The notes beneath the pieces are model-generated. The model ran no database searches and had not been told where the DNA came from. It worked only from the letters and a program-made list of their open reading frames with translations. From NCBI RefSeq assembly GCF_007993865.1, contig NZ_VIUH01000007.1, forward strand, positions 1 to 64,000: a stretch of DNA of 64,000 nucleotides. Direction: 5' to 3'. Positions within the stretch are counted from its first letter, which is position 1, and every line of letters begins with the position of its first letter. Shown here piece by piece: positions 33,778 to 41,896 of the stretch. Both the position numbers and the translations under genes were made by a program. This DNA comes from Pseudomonas sp. SJZ079. GTDB taxonomy: Bacteria; Pseudomonadota; Gammaproteobacteria; Pseudomonadales; Pseudomonadaceae.

Positions 33778-35694
33778 ATGTCTGGCAAACCTGCTGCCCG
33801 GGTCACCGACCCTACCGCCTGCCCCGTTCCAGGGCACGGCACTAACCCCATTACTGCCGGCTCGCCGGATGTGCTGTTCGACAACTTACCCGTCGCCCGC
33901 CAGGGCGACCCCACGGCCTGCGGCAGTGCCCTGGCCGGCAATGTGATGCCCAATGTACTGATCAACGGCATGCCGGCCACCACCCTCGGCAGCATAGGCA
34001 GCCACGGCAACGTGGTGATCGGTGGCTCCGGTAGCGTGGTCGTCGGCAACAGCCATACGCCCGCGCCGTTTACCCCGCCCACGCCATTGGCCAGCGCTGC
34101 GAGTGCCACCCAGGCCTTGGCCCCCAGCACGCCCTCTTTACCGCAAGGCCCCGCCGATACCCTCGCGCGCACTTGGCAAGAAGAGCCCGGCGACCCGGCA
34201 CCGCTGGGCCTGGAGGAAGAGGACGAGGAAGAAGAACTGGAAGAACAAGTGCAACAGGGCATCACCCTGCGCATCGGCGTGTTCTTCGACGGCACCGGCA
34301 ACAACCTGGCCAACGCCGCCGTGACCGAGCAATGCCGCCGCGACGACCGCGAGCTGCTGGACGAGAGCACCTTGCGGGAAATCGTCGAATACTGCGAAGC
34401 CCACGGTTTTACCAGCAGCGGCGGGGATAGCTTGTTCGACCAGGCCCCCGATAACAGCTACGGCAATGCGCCGAGCAATGTGGCGCGGCTTTATGATTTA
34501 TATAGGGATGATTCGGGAAGAGCCTTGGAGCCAAGCACGGCAACGGGCTATCTCAAGGCGTATCTAGAGGGTATCGGCACCAGCAGCGGTGAAGCCGACT
34601 CGCTGTACAGCCAGGCCACCGGCCAGGGTGATACCGGGGTTGTCGCACGGGTCGAGCAAAGCCCGGCAGAAATCCAGAAACAACTGGTTCTCCTGCTCAG
34701 CAACAACCCTATTCTGCAAGTCGACAGTATCGAGTTCGATATCTTCGGCTTTAGCCGGGGCGCGGCGGCGGCCCGGCACTTCGCTAACGAGCTGCTCAAG
34801 CCGGAGGGTGGCCTGCTGGCGCAACTATTCCAGGCTGGCGCAGCCGGCCTGAGCGAGCAGTTTGACTGGGCGGCCCATAGCGCCATCAATTTTATCGGCC
34901 TGTTCGATACGGTGGCGGCCGTGGTCGATCCGGCCCAGGGCGATCTCAGCCCAGCCAACAACCACAACCCTGGGGTCAACCTCTACCTGCCACCCGGCTG
35001 CGCACGCAAGGTGTTGCAACTAGTCGCTCGTGACGAGCAGCGTTGGAACTTCGCCCTCAACAGCGTAGCCCCCGCGCATCAGGAAATCAGCCTGCCCGGC
35101 GTGCACTCGGATATCGGCGGCGGCTATCGCCCGCTGATGCTGGAGCGCTGCCTGCTCAGTCGCCCGCGTCGTTCCATCGTGCATACCGGTGTGGCCAATG
35201 ATCACACAGTCGCCGCGCGGGAAACCTGGCGTGATTACCATGCCTGGGAGGCGCGCGGTCTACCCGGTCAGGGCCTGATGCGCCCGCGTATTTGGCGCAA
35301 GGCGCTGCCCTATGACCGGCGCAGCGGTGGCGAGCGGGAAGACGCGGTATACGCCACCCTGCCTATCGAACGGCGGGTGCGTGGTGAGCTGTCGTTGGTT
35401 TACCTGCGGGTAATGCGTGAGTTGGCGGTGCAACATAACGTGCCGTTGTTGTCCATTCCAGACACGCCGCAATTCGCCATTCCTGCTGATCTTGGGGCTA
35501 TCGCCGACAAGCTTCTGGCCTATGCCCTGGGCAGTTCCCCCCATCTAACTGCCGATGACGAGCGCCTGCTCTGGGCGCGCTATATCCACCTGTCCGCCCA
35601 CTGGACGCCGAGCAACGGCCTGCTGCTGAACAAGCCCGCACCCAACCGGCGGCTGGCCTATAACAACAAACCCCAGGAGGGCTACCCGCAATGA
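33778..35694 (+). CDS. PAAR-domain type VI effector with Tle1-like (DUF2235) phospholipase
   Basis: The 638-residue protein begins with a PAAR domain (about 1-88: ARVTDPTACPVPGHGTNPIT, GSIGSHGNVVIGGSGSVVVG) that caps the VgrG spike. An acidic linker (EEEDEEEELEEQ) follows, then a DUF2235 alpha/beta hydrolase from about 160: RIGVFFDGTGNN, nucleophile S326 in FGFSRGAAAARHF, D377 in FDTVAAV and H443 in GVHSDIGGGY. It should be delivered into rival cells and hydrolyse phospholipids. AAGGAG lies 7 bases before ATG 33778. No VgrG or Hcp gene is in the window. It overlaps the first immunity gene by 4 bases (ATGA). Confidence 0.9.
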   Translation: MSGKPAARVTDPTACPVPGHGTNPITAGSPDVLFDNLPVARQGDPTACGSALAGNVMPNVLINGMPATTLGSIGSHGNVVIGGSGSVVVGNSHTPAPFTPPTPLASAASATQALAPSTPSLPQGPADTLARTWQEEPGDPAPLGLEEEDEEEELEEQVQQGITLRIGVFFDGTGNNLANAAVTEQCRRDDRELLDESTLREIVEYCEAHGFTSSGGDSLFDQAPDNSYGNAPSNVARLYDLYRDDSGRALEPSTATGYLKAYLEGIGTSSGEADSLYSQATGQGDTGVVARVEQSPAEIQKQLVLLLSNNPILQVDSIEFDIFGFSRGAAAARHFANELLKPEGGLLAQLFQAGAAGLSEQFDWAAHSAINFIGLFDTVAAVVDPAQGDLSPANNHNPGVNLYLPPGCARKVLQLVARDEQRWNFALNSVAPAHQEISLPGVHSDIGGGYRPLMLERCLLSRPRRSIVHTGVANDHTVAARETWRDYHAWEARGLPGQGLMRPRIWRKALPYDRRSGGEREDAVYATLPIERRVRGELSLVYLRVMRELAVQHNVPLLSIPDTPQFAIPADLGAIADKLLAYALGSSPHLTADDERLLWARYIHLSAHWTPSNGLLLNKPAPNRRLAYNNKPQEGYPQ

Positions 35695-36338
35695 AGCGCC
35701 TATTACTGCTTGGCCTGGCCCTGCTGTTGAGCGGCTGCGCCAGCGGTCAGGGCAAGCCCAAGCTGCCATTCGATGCGTGGAGTGTTGGCGTATTAGCCCC
35801 TGAACATATGGAGGTGTGGATAGAAAGCGTGGACGTTATCGACCGGCGGGGATTGGTCTATGAACGGGTCAGTGGCGGCATCCCTTCTTATACTGGGATC
35901 GTTGCAGGCTGGCCTAAGGCTAAAGGCGGGGGGGGGGGCAAAAGCCTGCCCGGTATCGATTTGCCGGAAATCCTCTTCGTGCGCTGGCAGTCGCTGGTAG
36001 AGCCGAAGACTTACAACGTACGTATCAATATTCCCGAGTCAGTACGTAAAGCCATGGTGACCAAGGAGCAACCCGTCTGCCCCTGGAAAGGCGACTGGGG
36101 CAAGGAGGTGCTTAATGGCTATCGATACGCCATCACCATAGGCTTGGCTCCGGGCGGCATCGCCAAGGTGTGGCTGAGTGGGAGCTGTCTGGAACCCATC
36201 GAAATCGGACGTTTTGAAGGTGTTATCAGCAAGGTTGGGCCCAGCCTAGGGCAAAACGAAGGGCGCTATGCCTTGCCCCTTTCATCCGAGTCCAAAGCAT
36301 ATATCGAGCAGCACGGCATTCCCTACGGCTCCTGGTGA
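35691..36338 (+). CDS. DUF2931 lipoprotein, putative Tle1 immunity protein (copy 1)
   Basis: The 215-residue protein has a lipoprotein signal with lipobox LLSGC (Cys16), so it should sit in the periplasm, anchored to a membrane. The DUF2931 core includes KPKLPFDAWSVGVLAP, PGIDLPEILFVRWQSLVEPK and IGRFEGVISKVGP. Overlap with the effector stop is the usual way effector and immunity are co-translated. It differs from copies 2 and 3 mainly in the middle (residues 110-140) and near the end, which could reflect specificity for different effector variants. A run of nine G at 35929-35937 encodes part of its glycine stretch and is a possible slippage site. Confidence 0.82.
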   Translation: MKRLLLLGLALLLSGCASGQGKPKLPFDAWSVGVLAPEHMEVWIESVDVIDRRGLVYERVSGGIPSYTGIVAGWPKAKGGGGGKSLPGIDLPEILFVRWQSLVEPKTYNVRINIPESVRKAMVTKEQPVCPWKGDWGKEVLNGYRYAITIGLAPGGIAKVWLSGSCLEPIEIGRFEGVISKVGPSLGQNEGRYALPLSSESKAYIEQHGIPYGSW

Positions 36339-36553
36339 GGAGGGCAGACCTGCAAGCCATCCGCGAAAAACTCCTGGCCTACGCCTTGGGCAGCCGCTAC
36401 CGGCTGACGACCGATGACGAGCGCCAGCTCTGGGCACGTTATATCCACCTGTCCGCCCACTGGACGCCGAGCAACGGCCTGCTGCTCAACAAGCCAGCGC
36501 CCAACCGGCGCCTGGCCTACAACAACAAACCCCAAGGGGGCTACCCGCAATGA
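36335..36553 (+). pseudogene. Orphan C-terminal tail of the Tle1 effector (copy 1)
   Basis: A 72-codon open frame is nearly identical to the last 60 residues of the effector (LLAYALGSRYRLTTDDERQL; YIHLSAHWTPSNGLLLNKPA; ending GGYPQ). It lacks the catalytic and PAAR parts. It begins within the end of immunity copy 1 (GTG) and overlaps immunity copy 2 by ATGA exactly as the full effector overlaps copy 1. It may still be translated as a coupling leader, but is best read as a remnant of duplication or effector-tail replacement. Confidence 0.8.
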
Positions 36554-37185
36554 CCCGCCTAGTACTGCTCAGCCTGGCCCTGCTGCTGAGCGGCTGCGCC
36601 AGCGGCCAGGGCAAGCCCAAGCTGCCCTTCGATACCTGGTTTGTCGGGGTGTTTGCACCAGACCATATGGAGCTCTGGGTGGAAAGTGTGGATGTGATTG
36701 ACCGGCGCGGGCTGGCGTATGAGCGCGTCATTGGTGGCATCCCTTCTTATTCCAGCACGGTGGAGGGCTGGCCGCCTCGGGTGGGCGGAGGCAAGGGCAA
36801 GAACCTGCCCGGCATCGACCTGCCGGAAATCATCTTCGTGCGCTGGCAATCGTTGGTGGAGCCGCAGACCTACAACGTGCGCATCAATATTCCAGAGTGG
36901 GTGCGCGAGGAAATGCTTAAACCACACTCGCCCTATTGCCGCTGGGATGGAAAGGTGGTCGACGGCCTGTACAGGCATGACATCACCATAGGCCTGGCTC
37001 CCGGTGGCATTGCCAAGGCCTGGGTCGGCGGCCCCTGCCTCGACCCCATCGAAATCGGCCGCTTCGAAGGTGTCATCAGCAAGGTCGGGCCTTATGGTGG
37101 GCAGTCGGGCGGCAAGCATCGCCCGCTTTCGGCAACATCAAAAGCCTATATCGACGTGCATGGCGTGCCATACGGCTCCTGGTAA
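36550..37185 (+). CDS. DUF2931 lipoprotein, putative Tle1 immunity protein (copy 2)
   Basis: This 211-residue paralogue of copy 1 has the same lipobox (LLSGC, Cys16) and DUF2931 core (PGIDLPEIIFVRWQSLVEPQ; IEIGRFEGVISKVGP). Its N-terminal 30 residues are almost identical to the other copies; the segments around 110-130 and 190-200 differ. It is intact and begins inside the end of the orphan effector tail, preserving the ATGA junction. Likely role is periplasmic protection against a Tle1 variant. Confidence 0.8.
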   Translation: MTRLVLLSLALLLSGCASGQGKPKLPFDTWFVGVFAPDHMELWVESVDVIDRRGLAYERVIGGIPSYSSTVEGWPPRVGGGKGKNLPGIDLPEIIFVRWQSLVEPQTYNVRINIPEWVREEMLKPHSPYCRWDGKVVDGLYRHDITIGLAPGGIAKAWVGGPCLDPIEIGRFEGVISKVGPYGGQSGGKHRPLSATSKAYIDVHGVPYGSW

Positions 37186-37191
37186 CACGAC

Positions 37192-37400
37192 GTGTCCGGC
37201 AAGCGATTAGCGAAAAGGTCATGGCCTACGCCCTGGGCAGCCCCTACCGGCTGACCACCGATGACGAGCGCCTGCTCTGGGCGCGCTATATCCACCTGTC
37301 TGCCCACTGGACGCCGAGCAACGGCCTGCTGCTGAACAAGCCCGCCCCCAACCGGCGCCTGGCCTATAACAACAAACCCCAGGGGGACTATCCGCAATGA
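37192..37400 (+). pseudogene. Orphan C-terminal tail of the Tle1 effector (copy 2)
   Basis: Similarity to the effector C-terminus starts near 37192 (QAISEKVMAYALG; compare AIADKLLAYALG in the effector) and runs open to the TGA at 37398-37400. An internal ATG lies at 37221. The catalytic domain is absent. The stop overlaps immunity copy 3 by ATGA. Confidence 0.8.
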
Positions 37401-38053
37401 CCCGCCTATTACTGCTCAGCCTGGCCCTGCTGCTGAGCGGCTGCGCCAGCGGCCAGGGCAAACCAAAACTTCCATTCGATGCCTGGTTTGTCGGCTTGTT
37501 AGCGCCTAACTACATGGAGGTCTGGATCGAGAGCGTGGATGTGATCGACCGGCGCGGGCTGGCTTATGAGCAGGTCTACCAGGGCATCTCAGCCATCCAG
37601 ACTCCCCGCAACAATCAGGGCAAGCCTGCAGGGTGGCCAAAGCGGGTGGGCGGTGGTGCTGGCAAGAACCTGCCCGGCATCGACCTGCCGGAAATCATCT
37701 TCGTGCGCTGGCAATCGCTGGTGGAGCCGCAGACCTACAACGTGCGCATCAATATTCCGGGGTGGGTTCGTGAGGAAATGCTCAAGCCGGCGCGAGCCTA
37801 CTGCAATTGGGATGGTAAATGGATCGATGGTCTTTATCGAAAGAACATTGCCATCGGCTTGGCGCCCGGAGGTATAGCCAAAGCCTGGGTGCTGGGCCCT
37901 TGCCTGGAGCCCATCGAAATCGGCCGTTTCGAAGGTGTCATCAGCAAGGTCGGGCCTGATCTGGGGAGAAGTAACGGGCAGTACGCCTTGCCGCTAACGC
38001 CGGAGTCCAAGGCTTATATCGAGACCCATGGCGTGCCATACGGCTCCTGGTAA
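37397..38053 (+). CDS. DUF2931 lipoprotein, putative Tle1 immunity protein (copy 3)
   Basis: The 218-residue third paralogue has the same lipoprotein signal (Cys16) and core motifs (KPKLPFDAWFVGLLAP; IPGWVREEMLKPARAY; LEPIEIGRFEGVISK). It carries an insertion of about seven residues around 60-70 (SAIQTPRNNQGK) relative to copies 1 and 2, which extends the loop before the glycine-rich stretch. It is intact and shares the ATGA junction with the tail fragment upstream. Followed by a third, truncated effector tail. Confidence 0.8.
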   Translation: MTRLLLLSLALLLSGCASGQGKPKLPFDAWFVGLLAPNYMEVWIESVDVIDRRGLAYEQVYQGISAIQTPRNNQGKPAGWPKRVGGGAGKNLPGIDLPEIIFVRWQSLVEPQTYNVRINIPGWVREEMLKPARAYCNWDGKWIDGLYRKNIAIGLAPGGIAKAWVLGPCLEPIEIGRFEGVISKVGPDLGRSNGQYALPLTPESKAYIETHGVPYGSW

Positions 38054-38061
38054 CACGACTC

Positions 38062-38245
38062 CAGCCTGCAAACCGATTAGCGGAAAGATCATGGCCTACT
38101 CCTTGGGCAGCCCCTACCGGCTGACCACCGATGACGAGCGCCAGCTATGGGCGAGCTATATCCACCTGTCTGCCCACTGGACGCCGAGCAAGGGCCTGCT
38201 GCTCAACAAGCCCGCCCCCAACCGGCGCCTGGCTTGCAACAACCC
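38062..38245 (+). pseudogene. Orphan C-terminal tail of the Tle1 effector (copy 3, truncated)
   Basis: PISGKIMAYSLGSPYRLTTD and the following YIHLSAHWTPSKGLLLNKPA match the effector end, but similarity stops after RRLACNN, before the final GYPQ. No immunity gene follows. This is the right border of the repeat array and probably of the accessory region. Confidence 0.75.
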
Positions 38246-38304
38246 ATACGGATGTAATACGGGGCGGACTGTACGGGCCATTGGATCCCCCGGTTTTTAT
38301 CCGG

Positions 38305-39681
38305 CTACGATGTGGCTGTCAGCGTGGCGCTCAGCACGTCGACCTGCTCCTGACGCTCTGCCTGTTGCAGGCGGGCGCCTGGGTTGAGTGAGGACCATTC
38401 GGGATGGGCGCGCGCCCTGTGCAGCGCCTCTGGCAGCTTACCCTCCCGCCATAGTGCCTCCTGAGGCGCGGCCAGTTCGATGGCCTGCACCGCCGCATGG
38501 CCGCGGGCTTCCAGGGTTTGCAGGAGTAATTGTTGGCGCAGGGCGAGCAGGCGCAGCACGGCGTCGTCCACGGTCAGTTCGCGTTGGCCCTTGAGCTTGC
38601 CTCTCAGGCGGGAGCCGTAGCCGCGCAGGGTCTGCGCGCTGCCGCCGATCAGGGCGCCGAGGACGGCCGCGGCGCCGAGGGTGAGGCCGCCCACCAGCAG
38701 GTCGATGCCGACTCCGGTGGCGGCACCGGCGGCCATGCCACCACCGACCTTGACCCCGAGCTGCTTGAGGGTTTCCGGGTTGAACAGGTCATCACCCCAG
38801 CGCCCGTCGAGCAGCGGCAGCTCGCCGGCCTTGGCGTCTTCCGGGCGAAAGGCGTAGAGGCGCAGCAGGGCATCGACACAGCGTTGTTCGCGCTGGCGGA
38901 TGGTCTCGCGCAGTGCGCGGATCGCGCCTTGTTCATGCGTGGCGTCGCTGGCCACGCTGCAGCGGTAGGCGGCGCAGTCGAGCAGCAGTTCGGCGATCAG
39001 GCGGGCACCGCTGTGCTGACGGGCCAGGCGTTGGCGTTCATGGTCGTCGATCAGCCGTTGCAGGGGCTCGCGGGCTTTTTCCTGCAGTAGGGCCAGGCTC
39101 TCATACAGGCGCCGTTCGCCATCCACTGGCGGCGCCACGCTGTCGAAGCGCACCAGCGCATGCAGGCCGAGCCGGGCCAGGGTCTCGCGCCACTCGTCTT
39201 CACGGTGATGGGCACTGGCGACGAAGTTCAGCACCGGCAGCAGCGGCCGGCCGCACAGGCTCAGCACCGCCAGTTCGTCGCGGTACTTGGCCAGCACCGG
39301 TTCGCGGGCGTCGATCACGTAGAGGCCAGCGTCCGAGGCCTGCAGCTGGCGCAGGACCTTGGCCTCTTGCTCGAAACGCTGACGCGCTTCGCTGCTGTCG
39401 AGAAAACGTGCCAGCCGGGCCGGGCCGTCCAGGCGTTCGCCGGGGCGATCCTGACGTTCCAGGTAGTCGAGCAGGGCGATGGCGTCTTCCAAACCAGGGG
39501 TATCGTACAGTTCCAGCAGCGCCTGGCCGTCCACCGACAGCCGCGCCCCTTCGACATGCTGGGTGGTGCTGGGCCGATGGGAGACTTCGCCGAAGCCGAC
39601 ATCGCGGGTCAGGGTGCGCAGCAGCGAGGTCTTGCCGACATTGGTGTGACCGACCACGGCCAATTTGAGGGGCTGACTCAC
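38305..39681 (-). CDS. GTPase with DUF3482 domain
   Basis: This 458-residue GTP-binding protein has the P-loop GHTNVGKTS at residues 11-19, a switch region STTQHVEGARL, DTPGLEDAIALLDYL, and a membrane-associating DUF3482 C-terminal half with a hydrophobic glycine-rich stretch (GGGMAAGAATGVGIDLLVGG). DUF3482 GTPases are regularly paired with DUF2868 membrane proteins, here directly upstream. The cellular role is unknown; a membrane-linked regulatory GTPase is a fair inference. Confidence 0.82.
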   Translation of the reverse strand: MSQPLKLAVVGHTNVGKTSLLRTLTRDVGFGEVSHRPSTTQHVEGARLSVDGQALLELYDTPGLEDAIALLDYLERQDRPGERLDGPARLARFLDSSEARQRFEQEAKVLRQLQASDAGLYVIDAREPVLAKYRDELAVLSLCGRPLLPVLNFVASAHHREDEWRETLARLGLHALVRFDSVAPPVDGERRLYESLALLQEKAREPLQRLIDDHERQRLARQHSGARLIAELLLDCAAYRCSVASDATHEQGAIRALRETIRQREQRCVDALLRLYAFRPEDAKAGELPLLDGRWGDDLFNPETLKQLGVKVGGGMAAGAATGVGIDLLVGGLTLGAAAVLGALIGGSAQTLRGYGSRLRGKLKGQRELTVDDAVLRLLALRQQLLLQTLEARGHAAVQAIELAAPQEALWREGKLPEALHRARAHPEWSSLNPGARLQQAERQEQVDVLSATLTATS

Positions 39682-39694
39682 GAGATAGTGCTCC

Positions 39695-39755
39695 GTAGCC
39701 CGGATGCAATCCGGGACAAGCAGGCGCTGATGTTCCCGGATTGCATCCGGGCTAC
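39695..39755. repeat. REPIN-like TAGCCCGGAT inverted repeat
   Basis: GTAGCCCGGATGCAATCCGGG is followed by TTCCCGGATTGCATCCGGGCTAC. The same family occurs at 62406-62466 and 63496-63563. It lies between the GTPase and DUF2868 genes. Confidence 0.85.
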
Positions 39756-39759
39756 GGTT

Positions 39760-41160
39760 TCAGTCATGACCCTGCTCCAGCCAGTTCAGCGGCGCGCTGT
39801 CGCTGTGCACCAGTTGCAACTGCTCCAGGGCTTGATGCCAATCGCCCAGGCGCGCGCTGTCGAGGGCTTCGCCCGGTGGCGGCGGCAATAACCAGATACG
39901 CGTGGCGCCAGCGCAACGGGCCAGCTCGGCGAGCAGCGCCAGGCTGCCGCGATCCGGTGAACGCCGCGGGTCGCAGGCAATGGCCAGGCGCGCCGGAGGG
40001 AAGCGGCTGAGTTGTTCGAGCAGGCGCTGGCGCTGCTCGCGGCTGTCGATCACCCCGGCGTTGGCGATGCTCTTGGGCAGTGCTGGCGGCCACGCGCGGC
40101 GGGTGTCCAGTTCAATGGCGACCAGCAGCGCGCCCTGGCTCTGCAGAGGCCCGGCGCCGGTTTGCGGCTGATGCAGCTGCGCCGGTGCCGCATCGCAGAT
40201 GCCCAGGCGTTCGCTGCTTGGCTGCAGGCGTTCACGCAGCAGGCCGTAGCCGGGCAGCTCGGTATCCAGTTGCAGGGCCGCGCATCCCCGGCGCCAGCGC
40301 CACAGGCACAGCAGTGCCAGCAGCAGGCGCGGCAGCAGGCCATAGACCAGTAGCACGCCGACCAGCCAGCCGGCCCAGCTGTGGCGTGCCGCTTCGCTGA
40401 GCAGGGCGCTGTCGCCGCTGGCGCGGATCAGCTCGGCATCCGGCAGGGCGAACCCGAGCAGCGCCGGCAGCGTGCCGATGGCCTGGGTCAGGACGATAAA
40501 GGTCTGGCTGCCGAGAATCGTGCTTTCCCAGACGAAGCCATAGCGGCGGGTGGAGAGCAGCAGTAGCAGGGTCGCCAGGGCCGCGAGCGAGGCCAGCAGC
40601 CACAAGCCATGCACCAGCACACCCAGGCCCCAACGGCTCAAGCGTTGGCGCTGCAACAGTACCAGCAGCGCCGGCGCCAGTTGTGCGGCGCTGGCGTCAC
40701 GGGCGAGTTTTTCGCTGAGCCATAGCCACAACCGGCCCAGGGCGCCGGCGTTGTCGCGCGTCAGGAGCAGGCCGAGGACCCAGCCGAGCAGCAACAGCAG
40801 GTTGAGGCCCAGCAGGCTGCCCAGGGCCCAGAACACATTGACCGGGCGCTGGCCGTCACCCAGGGCCGCGAGCGCGAGGCCGATGCCGCTGAGCAGGGCC
40901 AGCAGCAGTAAGGCGGCAAGCGCAAGTTGCGCGCCCTGGCGCCAATGCAACAGCGCCTGCCACTGGCCGTCGCGCTGGGCGAGGAACAGGGCGCGAGCCT
41001 GGATGCGCTGCGCCAGCGTGCCACCATCCGCTCGGGCGCGGCGGTTGGCCTCGTTGTCCTCGAGCAGGCCGGCGTGTTCTTCGCGCAGGCGAATCGCTTC
41101 GGTCAACCACAGACGATGCAGCTTGTTCGGAGCGGTGGCGGCAGTCACGCGGCGTCTCAT
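39760..41160 (-). CDS. DUF2868 membrane protein
   Basis: The 466-residue protein has a charged N-terminus (residues 1-75) followed by four hydrophobic segments in two pairs (about 78-135 and 190-260; for example LALAALLLLALLSGIGLALA). It ends in a cytoplasmic C-terminal domain with FPPARLAIACDPRRSPDRG. The LLEDNEANRRARADGG motif near the start is characteristic of DUF2868. It forms a two-gene unit with the downstream DUF3482 GTPase, 78 bases away across a REPIN-like repeat. Function unknown. Confidence 0.8.
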   Translation of the reverse strand: MRRRVTAATAPNKLHRLWLTEAIRLREEHAGLLEDNEANRRARADGGTLAQRIQARALFLAQRDGQWQALLHWRQGAQLALAALLLLALLSGIGLALAALGDGQRPVNVFWALGSLLGLNLLLLLGWVLGLLLTRDNAGALGRLWLWLSEKLARDASAAQLAPALLVLLQRQRLSRWGLGVLVHGLWLLASLAALATLLLLLSTRRYGFVWESTILGSQTFIVLTQAIGTLPALLGFALPDAELIRASGDSALLSEAARHSWAGWLVGVLLVYGLLPRLLLALLCLWRWRRGCAALQLDTELPGYGLLRERLQPSSERLGICDAAPAQLHQPQTGAGPLQSQGALLVAIELDTRRAWPPALPKSIANAGVIDSREQRQRLLEQLSRFPPARLAIACDPRRSPDRGSLALLAELARCAGATRIWLLPPPPGEALDSARLGDWHQALEQLQLVHSDSAPLNWLEQGHD

Positions 41161-41308
41161 TGGCTAGGTCAGGGTCTGAGCATAACCGTTGCAGCCGGGT
41201 TGGGCTAAGCCCAGCCAGGAAAGGCATGTGTTGGGCTTCGATTGCGACCGGTTCAACAGATGGGCGCCTGGCTGCGGTGGTGCCGGTCGCTCTGCTATGC
41301 TCGCGGCC

Positions 41309-41821
41309 ATGAACACGACTCTCCCCCTCTGCCTGATCGCCGCCCTCGCGCAGAACCGCGTGATCGGCCGCGACAACCAAATGCCCTGGCACCTGCCGGC
41401 GGACCTCAAGCACTTCAAGGCCATGACCCTGGGTAAGCCGATCATCATGGGTCGCAAGACCTGGGACTCGCTCGGCCGGCCATTGCCGGGGCGGCTCAAT
41501 CTGGTGGTCAGCCGCCAGCCCGGGCTGACCCTGGAGGGCGCCGAGGTCTTTGCTTCGCTGCCGGCGGCCATCGTCCGCGCCGATCAATGGGCGCGCGAAC
41601 AGGGTGTCGACGAGCTGATGCTGATCGGTGGCGCGCAGCTGTACGAGCAAGGTCTGATGCAGGCCGAGCGGCTGTATCTGACCCGTGTCGAGCTCAGCCC
41701 CGAGGGCGATGCCTGGTTTCCGCGCTATGCCGAGAGCGATTGGCAGTTGGCGTCCAGCGTCGCCCATGAGGCGGTCGACGAGACGCCTGCCTATACCTTC
41801 GAGGTCTGGCAGCGGCGCTGA
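41309..41821 (+). CDS. folA: Dihydrofolate reductase
   Basis: This 170-residue enzyme reduces dihydrofolate to tetrahydrofolate with NADPH. Motifs are LIAALAQNRVIGRDNQMPWH (the substrate-binding acid follows in LPADLKHF), IIMGRKTWDSLGRPLPGR and ELMLIGGAQLYEQ. Start 41309 (MNTTLPL) is chosen; an in-frame ATG at 41297 adds four residues. It pairs functionally with ThyA upstream. Convergent with ilvD across a shared terminator. Confidence 0.95.
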   Translation: MNTTLPLCLIAALAQNRVIGRDNQMPWHLPADLKHFKAMTLGKPIIMGRKTWDSLGRPLPGRLNLVVSRQPGLTLEGAEVFASLPAAIVRADQWAREQGVDELMLIGGAQLYEQGLMQAERLYLTRVELSPEGDAWFPRYAESDWQLASSVAHEAVDETPAYTFEVWQRR

Positions 41822-41853
41822 TGGCGCCCGCCACCATCAGCATCTAGAAATGC

Positions 41854-41880
41854 AAAAGCCCGGCAGTGCGCCGGGCTTTT
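41854..41880. terminator. Bidirectional terminator between folA and ilvD
   Basis: AAAAGCCCGGC-AGTGC-GCCGGGCTTTT, with the A-run and T-run giving a poly-U tail on both strands. It is 32 bases after folA and 16 bases beyond the ilvD stop. Confidence 0.92.
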
Positions 41881-41896
41881 GCGTTGTCGCCGAGGT

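Noticed and set aside
35929..36338. Frameshift in immunity copy 1 at the G run
   Set aside because: The frame continues through the run to the conserved C-terminus, so the gene is intact as sequenced.
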